Source: Methylumidiphilus sp963753955 (GTDB lineage Bacteria > Pseudomonadota > Gammaproteobacteria > Methylococcales > Methylococcaceae). From it: DNA of 64,000 bases. Of this stretch, positions 54,125 to 62,303 are shown piece after piece. Below the pieces are notes generated by a model that saw only the letters and a list, made by a program, of their open reading frames with translations, did no database searches and had not been told where the DNA came from. The first letter of the stretch is position 1, and each line of letters opens with the position of its first letter. Made by a program: the position numbers and the translations under genes. The stretch is taken from the NCBI GenBank assembly GCA_963753955.1, contig CAVWEM010000004.1, positions 248,001-312,000 of the forward strand, given 5' to 3'.

Positions 54125-54559
54125 ATGACGGACGCCACGTCAGTCTTTGCATTCCGCCCCCTAAGATTTGGGAAAACCTGGCAGGGGCTAGGTTGGGCAA
54201 TGGTCGCCTGCGTGGTCTGGCTGTCGCTGACGCCCCAGCCTCCGCAACCGCCGTCATTCCTGGCTTGGGACAAGGCGCAACATTTTGTGGCCTACGGTGG
54301 TCTGATGGCTTGGTTTGGGATGGCCTTTTTCCGTCATTGGCGTTGGCCGGTTTTCTTGATAGGCCTGGGCATTGGGCTGGAATTCCTGCAGGGCTTGGGC
54401 GGCATCAGGAGCTTCGACCCTTTCGACATGGTTGCCAACAGCATCGGTGTGGGTTTGGGGATTGCGCTGATAAAAACCCCCTTCGGCCAGTCGCTGGCGG
54501 CTATAGACGCGCTGCTGGCCCAGTGGACGAATCTGGAAACGTCGGCCCACAGCGAATAA
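54125..54559 (+). CDS. VanZ-like membrane protein
   Basis: A 144-residue protein from ATG 54125, preceded by GAGG. Four hydrophobic segments are visible, with the family blocks WDKAQHFVAYGGLMAWFG, GIGLEFLQGLGGIRSFDPFDMVANSIGVGLG. VanZ-like proteins are small inner-membrane proteins related to teicoplanin resistance, but in gammaproteobacteria their role is unknown. 38 bases downstream of holA on the same strand. Confidence 0.82.
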   Translation: MTDATSVFAFRPLRFGKTWQGLGWAMVACVVWLSLTPQPPQPPSFLAWDKAQHFVAYGGLMAWFGMAFFRHWRWPVFLIGLGIGLEFLQGLGGIRSFDPFDMVANSIGVGLGIALIKTPFGQSLAAIDALLAQWTNLETSAHSE

Positions 54560-54617
54560 AACGTGGCTATTATCTCTCTGCAATGTCCATGAGCATCAAA
54601 CAATAGTCGGGAGTGTC

Positions 54618-55857
54618 TTGTTGAAAACCGTACCCGTCAATTCGGCCCCTTACGAAATAGTCAAGCTGAGGGTGGGTGACCTACGCAAGGGAATGTTCGT
54701 TTGCCAGCTTGATCGCCCTTGGGCGGAGACGCCTTTTCTGTTTGAAGGCTTTGAGATTGAAACCGACGCCGATCTCACGGCGGTTAGGCGGCATTGCGAG
54801 CATGTCTATATTGACTTGGGGCGGACCCAGCTCGTGCGCGTGAAAATAGACAAAATCCCCGGAAATTCGTTCGTCCCTGCCAAGCGTCCCGGTTCCCTGG
54901 AACAGGAGATGGCAGCCGCCGAGGAGACCAAGCACAAGACTTCAAACCTGGTCAAGACCTTTCAGGATGAGATACGCTTTGGGAATAGCGTGGACGTGGG
55001 GCTGGCTAAAAGCGCAGTTTCGCAATGCGTCGCTAGCATCCTGCGCAACCCGGATGCGATGATGTTCATGACCCAGATGAAGGAAAAAAGCTTCCATACG
55101 TCCGCGCATGCTTTCAACGTCTGCATTTATTCCATCCTTCTGGGCAGGCTCGCCGGGCTTGAGGCCAAGCAGTTGGAGGCGGTTGGCACCTGCGGCCTGC
55201 TGCATGACATTGGCAACATCGAAATTCCCGACGCCATTCTAAACAAGACGGCAGCCCTGAGCGAGGAGGAGTTCGCCATCATCAAGCGACACACAACCTA
55301 TGGGCGGGACATACTGATGTCGGCAGCACAATATTCACGCCGGTGCCGTCGATGTGGCTCATGCCCATCATGAATGTCCCGACGGCTCGGGGTATCCGCG
55401 GGGATTGGTGGAGAATCAGATCAATCAAAGCACCCGGATTGTGGCGGTGGTGGACAAATATGCGGCGATTACCCGCAATACCGTGTACAGAACCGCGCAT
55501 AACCACCTGGACGCGGTCAGCATGATGGATTTTCTGGCGGACAACAAGAAAATCGACAGACCCTTGAGTTCCACTTTCACCGCGTATTTGGGGTTCTATC
55601 CGCCCGGCACCATCGTCGAATTGTCGTCCGGGGAAGTGGCGCTAGTGCTCAAGTCCAATCTGCACAACCGCCTGCGGCCGCAGGTGCTGGTCGTGCGTGA
55701 CATGGAGGGGAATCAGCTCGAAAAGCGTGTCGATCTGGCGGCAAAATCCCTCGACGGCAAAGGCAAGGTTTACAAGATCAAGACAGTCCATCTTCCGGGA
55801 TATCTGGGCATCGACTTGTCCCGGTATCAAAGCGCGTTGATCCAGGCTTATGACTGA
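54618..55857 (+). CDS. HD-GYP phosphodiesterase, paralogue 1 (one frameshift)
   Basis: Frame-corrected about 412 residues, start TTG 54618 or 54621. The N-terminal DUF3391 domain (IVKLRVGDLRKGMFVCQLDRPWAETPFL) is followed by an HD-GYP domain: HAFNVCIYSILLG, TCGLLHDIGNIEIPDAI and, after the frameshift, ECPDGSGYPRGLV. One extra base at 55330-55333 (CAATATTC) breaks the frame after LMSAAQ; removal restores IHAGAVDVAHAHHEC. HD-GYP proteins degrade cyclic di-GMP, lowering it and so promoting motility over biofilm. Tandem with a paralogue. Confidence 0.85.
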
Positions 55858-55911
55858 CTGCCCACAGCCAGCGTAAAATTTTCAGAAACTTTACTGCATA
55901 TTATTAAATCT

Positions 55912-57153
55912 ATGTCTTTCGATGCTGCCGATTTTGAACCAATAAAATTGCATGTGGGCGATCTTCGCAAGGGAATGTTTGTGTGCGGGCTTGACCGCCC
56001 ATGGGAGGAAACCCCCTTCCTGCGCACGGGTTTTGAAATTGAAACCGATGCGGATCTGGAGGCAGTCAAACTCTATTGCGAGCATGTGAGCATCGACTTG
56101 GGGCAGACCTACGTTGAGCGCGTCAACATGGAACACAGCCCAGTCCACTATGAACCCCACCCCTCCGGAGATGGCAAACAGCGCAGTTCGTTCCTAAAGG
56201 AAATAGCCACCGCCGAGGCGACCAAGGAGGAAACTTCCAGCCTGATCAATTCCATGGCGGATTCGTTGCGTTTTGGCCATAGTCTCGATATTCAATTGAG
56301 CCAATATGCCGTATCGGAATGTGTGGCAAGCATACTGCGTAACCCGGATGCGATGAGGTTGATGGCGCAGATGCGGCAGAAAAACCCGCAGTTTGCCGGC
56401 CATGCCTTCCAAGTCTGCGTCTATTCCATCGATCTCGGCAGGCGCAATGGACTGCGGGCAAAACAGTTGGAGGAATTGGGAACCTGCGGTCTTTTGCACG
56501 ATGTGGGCAATCTTAAAATCCCTGACGCGATTATCAACAAAGCTGGCGCACTCGACGAAGAGGAGCTTGACCTCGTCAAGGAGCATACCCGTTTTGGCAG
56601 GGATATTTTAAGGTCGGCACAGGGAATCTACCCAGCCGCCGCCGATGTCGCGTATAGCCACCACGAATGCCTTGATGGTTCGGGTTACCCACGTGGCCTC
56701 ACCGACCCGCATATCAGCCTATACGCTAGGATCGTGGGGCTGGCGGATAGATATGCGGCCATCACCCAGCATAGCGTTTATAAGTTCGCGCAAAGCCATT
56801 TGGATGCGATCAATATGTTGAATAGGCTGGCGGATTGCGGCAAGATCGACAAGCGGCTGTGCGCCAGCTTCGTGGCGAGCTTGGGGATCTATCCGCCCGG
56901 CACTTTGGTGGGTTTGTCTTCCAACGAAGTCGCCATCGTGCTCAAGCCCAATGCAAGGCAGCGTCTGCGTCCGCAACTGCTGATTGTGCGGGATGCGGAA
57001 GGAAACCCTGTCGAACGGTGCGTCGATCTGGCTGTCACCCTGCACCATGGCAAGGGCAGGGATTACAAGATCAAGCGGGTGTATCTTCCAGGCTATCTAG
57101 GCATTGACCTGTCGCATTATCAAAATGCGTTGATGCAGGCTTATGATGACTGA
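55912..57153 (+). CDS. HD-GYP phosphodiesterase, paralogue 2
   Basis: An intact 413-residue copy. The DUF3391 part (IKLHVGDLRKGMFVCGLDRPWEETPF) and HD-GYP part (HAFQVCVYSIDLGRR, TCGLLHDVGNLKIPDAI, HHECLDGSGYPRGL) carry the HD pair, the second His and the GYP motif. The metal ligands appear complete, so c-di-GMP hydrolysis is likely. It resembles paralogue 1 throughout and ends in the same YLGIDLSHYQNALMQAYD, so this is a local duplication. The 54-base spacer suggests co-transcription. Confidence 0.93.
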   Translation: MSFDAADFEPIKLHVGDLRKGMFVCGLDRPWEETPFLRTGFEIETDADLEAVKLYCEHVSIDLGQTYVERVNMEHSPVHYEPHPSGDGKQRSSFLKEIATAEATKEETSSLINSMADSLRFGHSLDIQLSQYAVSECVASILRNPDAMRLMAQMRQKNPQFAGHAFQVCVYSIDLGRRNGLRAKQLEELGTCGLLHDVGNLKIPDAIINKAGALDEEELDLVKEHTRFGRDILRSAQGIYPAAADVAYSHHECLDGSGYPRGLTDPHISLYARIVGLADRYAAITQHSVYKFAQSHLDAINMLNRLADCGKIDKRLCASFVASLGIYPPGTLVGLSSNEVAIVLKPNARQRLRPQLLIVRDAEGNPVERCVDLAVTLHHGKGRDYKIKRVYLPGYLGIDLSHYQNALMQAYDD

Positions 57154-57163
57154 GCGCTTGCGC

Positions 57164-57712
57164 TCACATCATCCCCAACTGCAACCTTGCCACTTCCGAC
57201 ATCATATCCTGTGACCATGGCGGGTCGAATACCACTTCCACATTCACTCTTGCCACGCCTGGCAGCCCTTTGATGCCTTGTTCCACATCATTCTGAAGGA
57301 TAGGCCCCATGCCGCAGCCGGGGGCGGTGAGGGTCATCACGACATAGACCGCGTTGCCGCCTTCGGGCAAGGGCGTGACTTGGCAGAGGTAAACCAGCCC
57401 CAAGTCGACGATGTTGACCGGAATCTCCGGGTCGAACACGGTTTTCATCACTTCCCAGGCGTTCTTCTCCACCGACTCCGCTTCCTCGCCGGTTTCCAGG
57501 TGGCTGAGGGAAGGGGGTTCCTTGCCTAGGGCGTCGGCGTCATCCCCGGCGATGCGCACCATGTGGCCGCGTTCCGTGGTGACGGTGAAATTGCCGCCTA
57601 GGGATTGGAACAAGGTGACAATATGGCCTTGCGGCAGCAAGGTGGCTGTGCCGTCGGGGATCTGGACTGCGTCCACGTCCCTTTGCAGGACGATGCTTTC
57701 ACGACCGTACAT
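57164..57712 (-). CDS. sufT: SufT-like iron-sulfur assembly protein (MIP18/DUF59)
   Basis: A 182-residue protein. The N-terminal 75 residues (RDVDAVQIPDGTATLLPQGH) are the SufT-specific extension. The DUF59 part follows: NAWEVMKTVFDPEIPVNIVDLGLVY, then MTLTAPGCGMGPILQNDVEQ with the conserved Cys, and VVFDPPWSQDMMSEVARLQLG. SufT helps maturation of Fe-S proteins. It lies convergent to the HD-GYP gene, with no suf operon nearby. Confidence 0.9.
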   Translation of the reverse strand: MYGRESIVLQRDVDAVQIPDGTATLLPQGHIVTLFQSLGGNFTVTTERGHMVRIAGDDADALGKEPPSLSHLETGEEAESVEKNAWEVMKTVFDPEIPVNIVDLGLVYLCQVTPLPEGGNAVYVVMTLTAPGCGMGPILQNDVEQGIKGLPGVARVNVEVVFDPPWSQDMMSEVARLQLGMM

Positions 57713-57739
57713 AGACTGGTTCTCTTGAGTGTTTCATGT

Positions 57740-58483
57740 TTAGCATAAGTGTTCCCCCGCCGATCCTTCGATGGTTTGTCCATGAAGGCTACGGCTTGCC
57801 GGACCCAGCAGGTAGACATAGTGTCCGGCCAGGTTTTGCGGCGGGGGGCATTCCTCCGGCAATTCGCCGGGGTGGGAGCGGCGGCGCAGGGGCGAATTCA
57901 CAGGCCCCGGAACGGACACATTCACCCGCACCCGCCCGGCGCTTTCCAACTCCTCCGCCCACATCCGCGCCATGCCTTCCAAGGCGATTTTCGCCACGCC
58001 GTAAGCGCCCCAGTAAGCTTTGCCCAAACGGGCCGAGGAGTCGCTGGTGAACACTAGCGCGGCGTCTTCGGCGCGTTGCAGCAAAGGCAGTAGCGCCCGT
58101 GTCAAGGCGTGGGCCGCGCTTAAGTTGATGCGCAGCAGATTGTCCCACTGCGCCGCCTTGACATCGGCCAGCGGCCCCAACACCCCCAAGTCTGCGGCGC
58201 TGTGCAGCAGCCCATGCAGCACGCCGAACTGGCTCTCCAGAACCTCCGCCAGTTCCGCGTAATCGGCTTCGGTGGCCTTGGCCAAGTCCAAGGGGTAAAT
58301 GGCCGCTTGCGTATGGCCTGCCGCGACAATCTCGTCGTGGACTTTTTCCAAACGGCTGACGATTTTGTCCAGCAACACCACGCAAGCGCCTTCCGCCGCG
58401 CAGGCTTTTGCCGCCACACTGCCCAATCCACCGCCTGCTCCGGTGACGAGTATGATCCGCCCTTTGAGATGGCCTGCGTTCAT
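57740..58483 (-). CDS. yciK: YciK-like short-chain dehydrogenase/reductase
   Basis: A 247-residue SDR from ATG 58483 (MNAGHLKGRIILVTGAGGGLG). The NAD(P)-binding GAGGGLG is at residues 15-21, the catalytic Ser in FTSDSSARLGK and Tyr-x-x-x-Lys in GAYGVAK. The C-terminus (PVNSPLRRRSHPGE) matches the YciK group. The substrate is unknown. Its ATG overlaps the stop of the upstream phosphatase gene (ATGA). The ubiG-mupP-yciK order is the same as in Pseudomonas. Confidence 0.88.
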   Translation of the reverse strand: MNAGHLKGRIILVTGAGGGLGSVAAKACAAEGACVVLLDKIVSRLEKVHDEIVAAGHTQAAIYPLDLAKATEADYAELAEVLESQFGVLHGLLHSAADLGVLGPLADVKAAQWDNLLRINLSAAHALTRALLPLLQRAEDAALVFTSDSSARLGKAYWGAYGVAKIALEGMARMWAEELESAGRVRVNVSVPGPVNSPLRRRSHPGELPEECPPPQNLAGHYVYLLGPASRSLHGQTIEGSAGEHLC

Positions 58484-59157
58484 GCCAGTTCTCCGTCCAA
58501 CCAAGCGAGAAGATCCATGGGTTCTTTCAATAAGGCATCGGCTCCCCAATGTTGCGCGGGGTCGTCCTTCGGCACATAACCGTACAGCGCCGCCAGGGTC
58601 GCCATGCCTGCGTTTTGCCCGGCTTCGATGTCGCGGCGGGCGTCGCCGATGTAAACGCAAGCTTCGGGGGTCGTATCGATGCGGCGGCAGGCTTCCCACA
58701 TGGGCAGTGGATGCGGCTTGCACTCGGATAAAGTGTCGCCCGAAATGGCGCAGCCGGTGCGGGTGTGCAAATCCAGGACACGCAGCAATGGTTCGGTGAA
58801 GCGGGTCTGCTTGTTGGTGACAATGCCCCAACTCAAGCCCCGGCTTTCCACTTCGTCCAACACCGCCTCCATGCCGGTGAAAAAGCGGGTGTGGACGACG
58901 ATGTTTTCCTCATACAGATCCAACATGCGCTCATGCAGCGCGTCGAAATCGACCTCCTGTCGATTGGCGTCCAGGAGAATCCTCAGCATGGCGGGTGCGC
59001 CGTTGGAAACCTCTGTCCTCAACGTGTCCAGCGTCAACCCCTTCAGCCCGAATTCGGCGGCGGCGGTGTTGCAGGCGAGGACGAAATCGGGCGCGGTGTC
59101 GAGCAGTGTGCCGTCGAGGTCGAACAGCACACCGCGCAGATGCAGCCGTTTGCCCAT
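58480..59157 (-). CDS. HAD phosphatase: MurNAc-6-phosphate phosphatase MupP or phosphoglycolate phosphatase
   Basis: A 225-residue HAD protein from ATG 59157 (MGKRLHLRGVLFDLDGTLLDT). Motif I is DLDGTLLDT, motif II in WGIVTNK, motif III with the SECKPHPLP lysine, and motif IV IGDARRDIEAG. Its sequence fits both Gph and MupP. The context decides in favour of MupP: in Pseudomonas the gene between ubiG and yciK is MupP, which dephosphorylates N-acetylmuramic acid 6-phosphate in peptidoglycan recycling. amgK and murU, its pathway partners, are not in this window. Confidence 0.85.
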   Translation of the reverse strand: MGKRLHLRGVLFDLDGTLLDTAPDFVLACNTAAAEFGLKGLTLDTLRTEVSNGAPAMLRILLDANRQEVDFDALHERMLDLYEENIVVHTRFFTGMEAVLDEVESRGLSWGIVTNKQTRFTEPLLRVLDLHTRTGCAISGDTLSECKPHPLPMWEACRRIDTTPEACVYIGDARRDIEAGQNAGMATLAALYGYVPKDDPAQHWGADALLKEPMDLLAWLDGELA

Positions 59158-59159
59158 CT

Positions 59160-59873
59160 TCAATCCTCGGCCCGCGCAAAAGCGGCCAGGTAATTCACGT
59201 TCATATCCGTCCCCAAGGTGAATTGCCGGGTCAGCGGATGGTAGCTGACACCTTCCATGCCCAGCAGATCCAGCCCCGCCTCCCGCGCCCAGCGGCCCAG
59301 CTCGGACGGCTTGATGAAGGTGTGGTAGTCGTGGGTGCCTTTGGGGATCATGCGCAACACATGCTCCGCCATGGCGATGGCCAACAAATAGGCTTTGGGG
59401 TGGCGGTTCAGCGTTGAGAAAAACACCTTGCCGCCGGGCTTGACCAGCTTGGCGCAGGCTTGCACCACCGACACCGGGCTAGGCACGTGTTCCAGCATTT
59501 CCATGCAGGTGACCACGTCGAATGATCCCGGTTGCTCCTCGGCCAGGGCTTCGACGCTGATTTTGCGGTAGTTCACCTTGACGCCCGAATCCAGGCCGTG
59601 CAAGTCGGCCATGTCCAGCAGATCCGCGCTGAGATCCACCCCCAGCACGTCGCCACCCACGCGGGCCAGCCCTTCGCTGAGGATGCCGCCACCGCAACCG
59701 ACATCGACAACGCGCTGGCCTGCCAAATCTCCGGCATAGGCGTGGATGAATTGCAGGCGCAAGGGGTTGACCGCGTGCAGGGTCTTGAATTCGCCTTGCG
59801 GATCCCACCAGCCTCCGGCCTGCGAGCCGAATTTGTGGATTTCATGTTCGTGGACGTTTTCGGTGCTTGTCAT
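59160..59873 (-). CDS. ubiG: Ubiquinone biosynthesis O-methyltransferase UbiG
   Basis: A 237-residue protein from ATG 59873 (MTSTENVHEHEIHKFGSQAGGWWDPQGEFKTLH). SAM motif RVVDVGCGGGILSEGLA is at about residues 55-71. The FEMLEHVPSP-type block is CMEMLEHVPSP, and the tail has the family YHPLTRQFTLGTDMNVNYL. UbiG performs both O-methylation steps of ubiquinone synthesis, at the inner membrane. The longer frame upstream of 59873 runs through a repeat and is not coding. Confidence 0.95.
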   Translation of the reverse strand: MTSTENVHEHEIHKFGSQAGGWWDPQGEFKTLHAVNPLRLQFIHAYAGDLAGQRVVDVGCGGGILSEGLARVGGDVLGVDLSADLLDMADLHGLDSGVKVNYRKISVEALAEEQPGSFDVVTCMEMLEHVPSPVSVVQACAKLVKPGGKVFFSTLNRHPKAYLLAIAMAEHVLRMIPKGTHDYHTFIKPSELGRWAREAGLDLLGMEGVSYHPLTRQFTLGTDMNVNYLAAFARAED

Positions 59874-59943
59874 GGGGGCGACCTTGTTCTTAGGAATCTC
59901 TAAAAAGCCCTCTCTCTGGAGGGAGAGGGTTGGGTGAGGGGGT

Positions 59944-60150
59944 TTACAACTGGTTTTCTGCGATTCCAGCAACCTTCATAAAATGCTTCAACAGTCCGAT
60001 TTTTAAGTCTTCGTTTCCATAAATAGGCACAGAAATACGGGCCGGGCTTCCGGACTTCATATAAACATGGTGGCTACCAGCTATCCGAAGCAATTTCTAG
60101 CCCAGGCTTTCGAGAAGTCGCGCAAAGTGTTTTCCAGAAATGGATTTCAA
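59944..60150 (-). pseudogene. hicA: hicA toxin gene with an in-frame amber codon
   Basis: From TTG 60150, overlapping the hicB stop (TTGA), the frame reads LKSISGKHFARLLESLG, then TAG at 60099-60097, then KLLRIAGSHHVYMKSGSPARISVPIYG to the stop at 59944. The full 68-codon length and the catalytic GSHH motif are typical HicA. The family has Trp at the stop position (LGWKLLRI), so one change TGG to TAG explains it. The toxin is therefore truncated after 17 residues unless the stop is a sequencing error or is suppressed. Confidence 0.75.
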
Positions 60151-60350
60151 ACGGCAAGCTCCAAAACCCTGTCCGTTTCAGAAAGTTCGATTTGCTCCAA
60201 GTCTATGGAAAGGCAGGCTTCCACTGCCTCGTATATATTTTTCAAAAGCTCCTCAATCGTGTTCCCTTGGGTGGCACAACCTTGAATGGCTGGCACTTCC
60301 GCCCAAAAGCCACCTTCTTCTGCAATATGTATTATGACTTTCAGTTTCAT
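60147..60350 (-). CDS. hicB: HicB-family antitoxin, short form
   Basis: A 67-residue protein, MKLKVIIHIAEEGGFWAEVPAIQGCATQGNTIEELLKNIYEAVEACL, with the complete HicB core and no C-terminal DNA-binding unit. It precedes its hicA, the reverse of the order in the other two modules. It is intact while the toxin gene carries a stop codon, consistent with loss of the toxin first. Confidence 0.82.
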   Translation of the reverse strand: MKLKVIIHIAEEGGFWAEVPAIQGCATQGNTIEELLKNIYEAVEACLSIDLEQIELSETDRVLELAV

Positions 60351-60588
60351 ATTAGCTTACTCGTAAAAAATCTTCATCTCGGACTTCGCTTTGCTGCGTC
60401 TTGGGGTACGCTGGCTTATACAGCATCTTGCATATCCCAAATAATCGTGTCGGAACTGAAACCCTGCTCATGGGGCCACATGATTCCGTCTGAAATTCTC
60501 TTTATCGCAATGGATCAATCTTAAATACAGGCCCCCCCGCGACCGCCAACTTCCAATCCACTAGCAAGTCTTTTTGCTAATCAGGTTA

Positions 60589-60697
60589 AGTTAAGCCGTT
60601 CGTGGTGAGCTTGTCGAACCATGAACGGCTTAACTTATCGGGCAATATCGGGATTTTCCGTTGACCCTTCGACAAGCTCAGGGCGAACGGAAAATCC
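60589..60697. repeat. Two adjacent hairpin repeats
   Basis: AGTTAAGCCGTTC at 60589-60601 pairs with GAACGGCTTAACT at 60623-60635, and GGATTTTCCGTT at 60651 pairs with AACGGAAAATCC ending at 60697. Their loops contain GAGCTTGTCGAACC and CTTCGACAAGCTCAGGG, complementary to each other. Such TTCGACAAGCTCAGG units are widespread in proteobacterial genomes. Confidence 0.65.
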
Positions 60698-61009
60698 TTA
60701 ACTTAACCCCAATGAATTGCTGCATAAATATGATAAAAACAGGCGAATAGCGAACAGACTGGCACACGAGTACTTACAAAAACAGGAGTTCCACTTAATA
60801 TTTCAGGGTGTCGATGAGTAATATCAATAAGTGAAATCATGTGTATTCTCTAAAATTGCCATGAAAAATAATAGTCCAGCGTAGCCCGCATGGAGCGAAG
60901 CGCAATGCGGGGTTTCATGGCCTATACGCGCCAACTTAAGCAGTAATTCGTTGAATTCATAAGACCGAGCCGTTGTCGTATGGGACAAGCCGCGTAGCTG
61001 CGACTGATG

Positions 61010-61208
61010 GTAGCCGGGGGTTTCAACCCCCGGAACGCGACAAGGCTTGGATTCCGTCGCGTAGCGACGATTGAAATGCCTGGCAACGCAATCGGTCGCG
61101 GCGTCTTTCAACCGTCGCTACGCGGCGGATCGCCCTTTTCCGCTACATTCCGGGGGTTGAAACCCCCGGCTAATCTCGACGGCCGCTATGCGGCCTAACC
61201 ACGCAGAT
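61010..61208 (+). repeat. 199 bp multi-palindromic repeat, copy C
   Basis: Same length and order of hairpins as copy A (22263-22461), with scattered differences, several of them compensatory within stems. With the preceding 117 bp (60893-61009) it matches the extended unit at 35647-35965 in inverted orientation. Confidence 0.75.
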
Positions 61209-61336
61209 TACGATAATACAATGACCTGCCGCTTAAGTTGGCGCATATGGGTTTCATGGCTCCGTTCATCCCGGACTTCACTTCGCTGCGTCCGGGCTAC
61301 GCTGGCTCCAAAGTGCCATGAAAAATAACAAGGGCC

Positions 61337-61450
61337 GTAGGGCGGGTTAGCGATAGCGTAACCGGTCTCCTCCGATAAGTGGCGGGTTACGGTGCGCGGC
61401 AAAATCGTCGATTCAATTAAGCTTCATTATGCGCACCTAACCCGCCCTAC
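61337..61450. repeat. Inverted GTAG REP pair
   Basis: GTAGGGCGGGTTAG at 61337-61350 and its exact complement CTAACCCGCCCTAC at 61437-61450, each followed inwards by its own partial hairpin (GCGATAGCGTAACC on the left). This is the arrangement of a bacterial interspersed mosaic element. Confidence 0.6.
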
Positions 61451-61469
61451 GCGGGCTGTAACAGCGTAG

Positions 61470-61499
61470 GGTGGGCAAGCGTCTTTTTGCTTGCCCACC
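61470..61499. repeat. Hairpin GGTGGGCAAGC...GCTTGCCCACC, copy 2
   Basis: Identical in stem and loop to 35978-36007 and preceded by GTAG, the REP signature. Confidence 0.65.
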
Positions 61500-61556
61500 A
61501 ATTAGGCCAATCCGATTTTCGTTGGGTGGCGATAGGGCCGCAACCCAACGCCGCTA

Positions 61557-62156
61557 TCAAATTCCTTCAATGCAATTGCGAAATCTGCGGGCTGTTATAT
61601 TATTTAGCAAACAAGACAAGTTACTGCTAACGGTCAAATCCATCCGAATGATGCTGTTTTCTTCGTGTACCCCAATCGCGCCCAGTCTGCCCAGCCAACT
61701 GCTCATAGCCGTGTTTTCGGCAAGAATGAAGGCTCTCAGTATGTCAATACTTTTTATATTTGCCATCCGATATAGAACTGCAAGCAAAATACTTCCTCGG
61801 CCTCTTTGTTGATAACTGTCGTTAACCACCACCGCAAACTCGGCAATCATCGGATTATTCTGAATACGGATAAACCGTGCTACGCCAAGGCCCGGATGTT
61901 CAAGCCCGTCATGGGCCAGTGCAATCCATGCAACATGATCATGTTGATCGATTTCTGTAAAGTTACGCAATTGTGTATCGGATAATTTTGAAATCGTTGT
62001 AAAGAAATGGAAGCGGCGCGACTGCGAGGACAAGGCTGACATGCCATTTTGTATAGTTTCCCTGTCGTCTTGCCTAATCGGTCTGAAATCGACTAACTTG
62101 CCATCCCGCAATGGTAGGGTAAATTCCTTGATATTATCAAAATATTTGCGATCCAT
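61557..62156 (-). CDS. GNAT-family N-acetyltransferase
   Basis: A 199-residue acetyltransferase. The N-terminus LPLRDGKLVDFRPIRQDDRETIQNGMSALSSQSRRFHFF and the acetyl-CoA loop VVVNDSYQQRGRGSILLAVLYRMA (about residues 110-133, Q-R-G-R-G-S) resemble GNATs of the protein-lysine acetyltransferase Pat group, but without their extra regulatory domain. It is AT-richer than the surrounding core genes and sits among repeats, between ubiG and mtaD, so it looks acquired. Substrate unknown. Confidence 0.8.
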   Translation of the reverse strand: MDRKYFDNIKEFTLPLRDGKLVDFRPIRQDDRETIQNGMSALSSQSRRFHFFTTISKLSDTQLRNFTEIDQHDHVAWIALAHDGLEHPGLGVARFIRIQNNPMIAEFAVVVNDSYQQRGRGSILLAVLYRMANIKSIDILRAFILAENTAMSSWLGRLGAIGVHEENSIIRMDLTVSSNLSCLLNNITARRFRNCIEGI

Positions 62157-62189
62157 TCTTTACCTGATAAAAAACAATCTTCAGTTGAT

Positions 62190-62272
62190 AGTTGGTTGGG
62201 TTGCTGTCTTTTTGGCAACCAAAATTTCCTGGTATTTGTTGGGTTGCGAAAAATCCGCAACCCAACCTATGC
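62190..62272. repeat. GCAACCC repeat, copy 2 of 2
   Basis: It contains GTTGGGTTGC...GCAACC and GTTGGGTTGC...GCAACCCAAC hairpins in series, sharing order and spacing with 35527-35585. Confidence 0.5.
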
Positions 62273-62303
62273 TGCTTTGTGCGGCTTGTTGCCTAGCTTG
62301 GTT

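Larger units (their letters stand above)
60351..61556. other. Repeat-rich spacer between hicBA and the GNAT gene
   Basis: No intact gene. On the minus strand near 60410-60510 a short open stretch (RISDGIMWPHEQGFSSDTII) looks like the C-terminal remnant of a small protein. Repeats then follow: nested hairpins at 60589-60697, part of the 310 bp unit (60893-61009), the 199 bp repeat (61010-61208), a REP pair (61337-61350 with 61437-61450) and the GGTGGGCAAGC hairpin (61470-61499). Confidence 0.5.

Noticed and set aside
57740..58831. 363-residue version of the SDR protein
   Set aside because: The extra N-terminal 116 codons lie antisense-like within the phosphatase gene; the start at 58483 overlaps the upstream stop in the usual ATGA manner and gives the family length.
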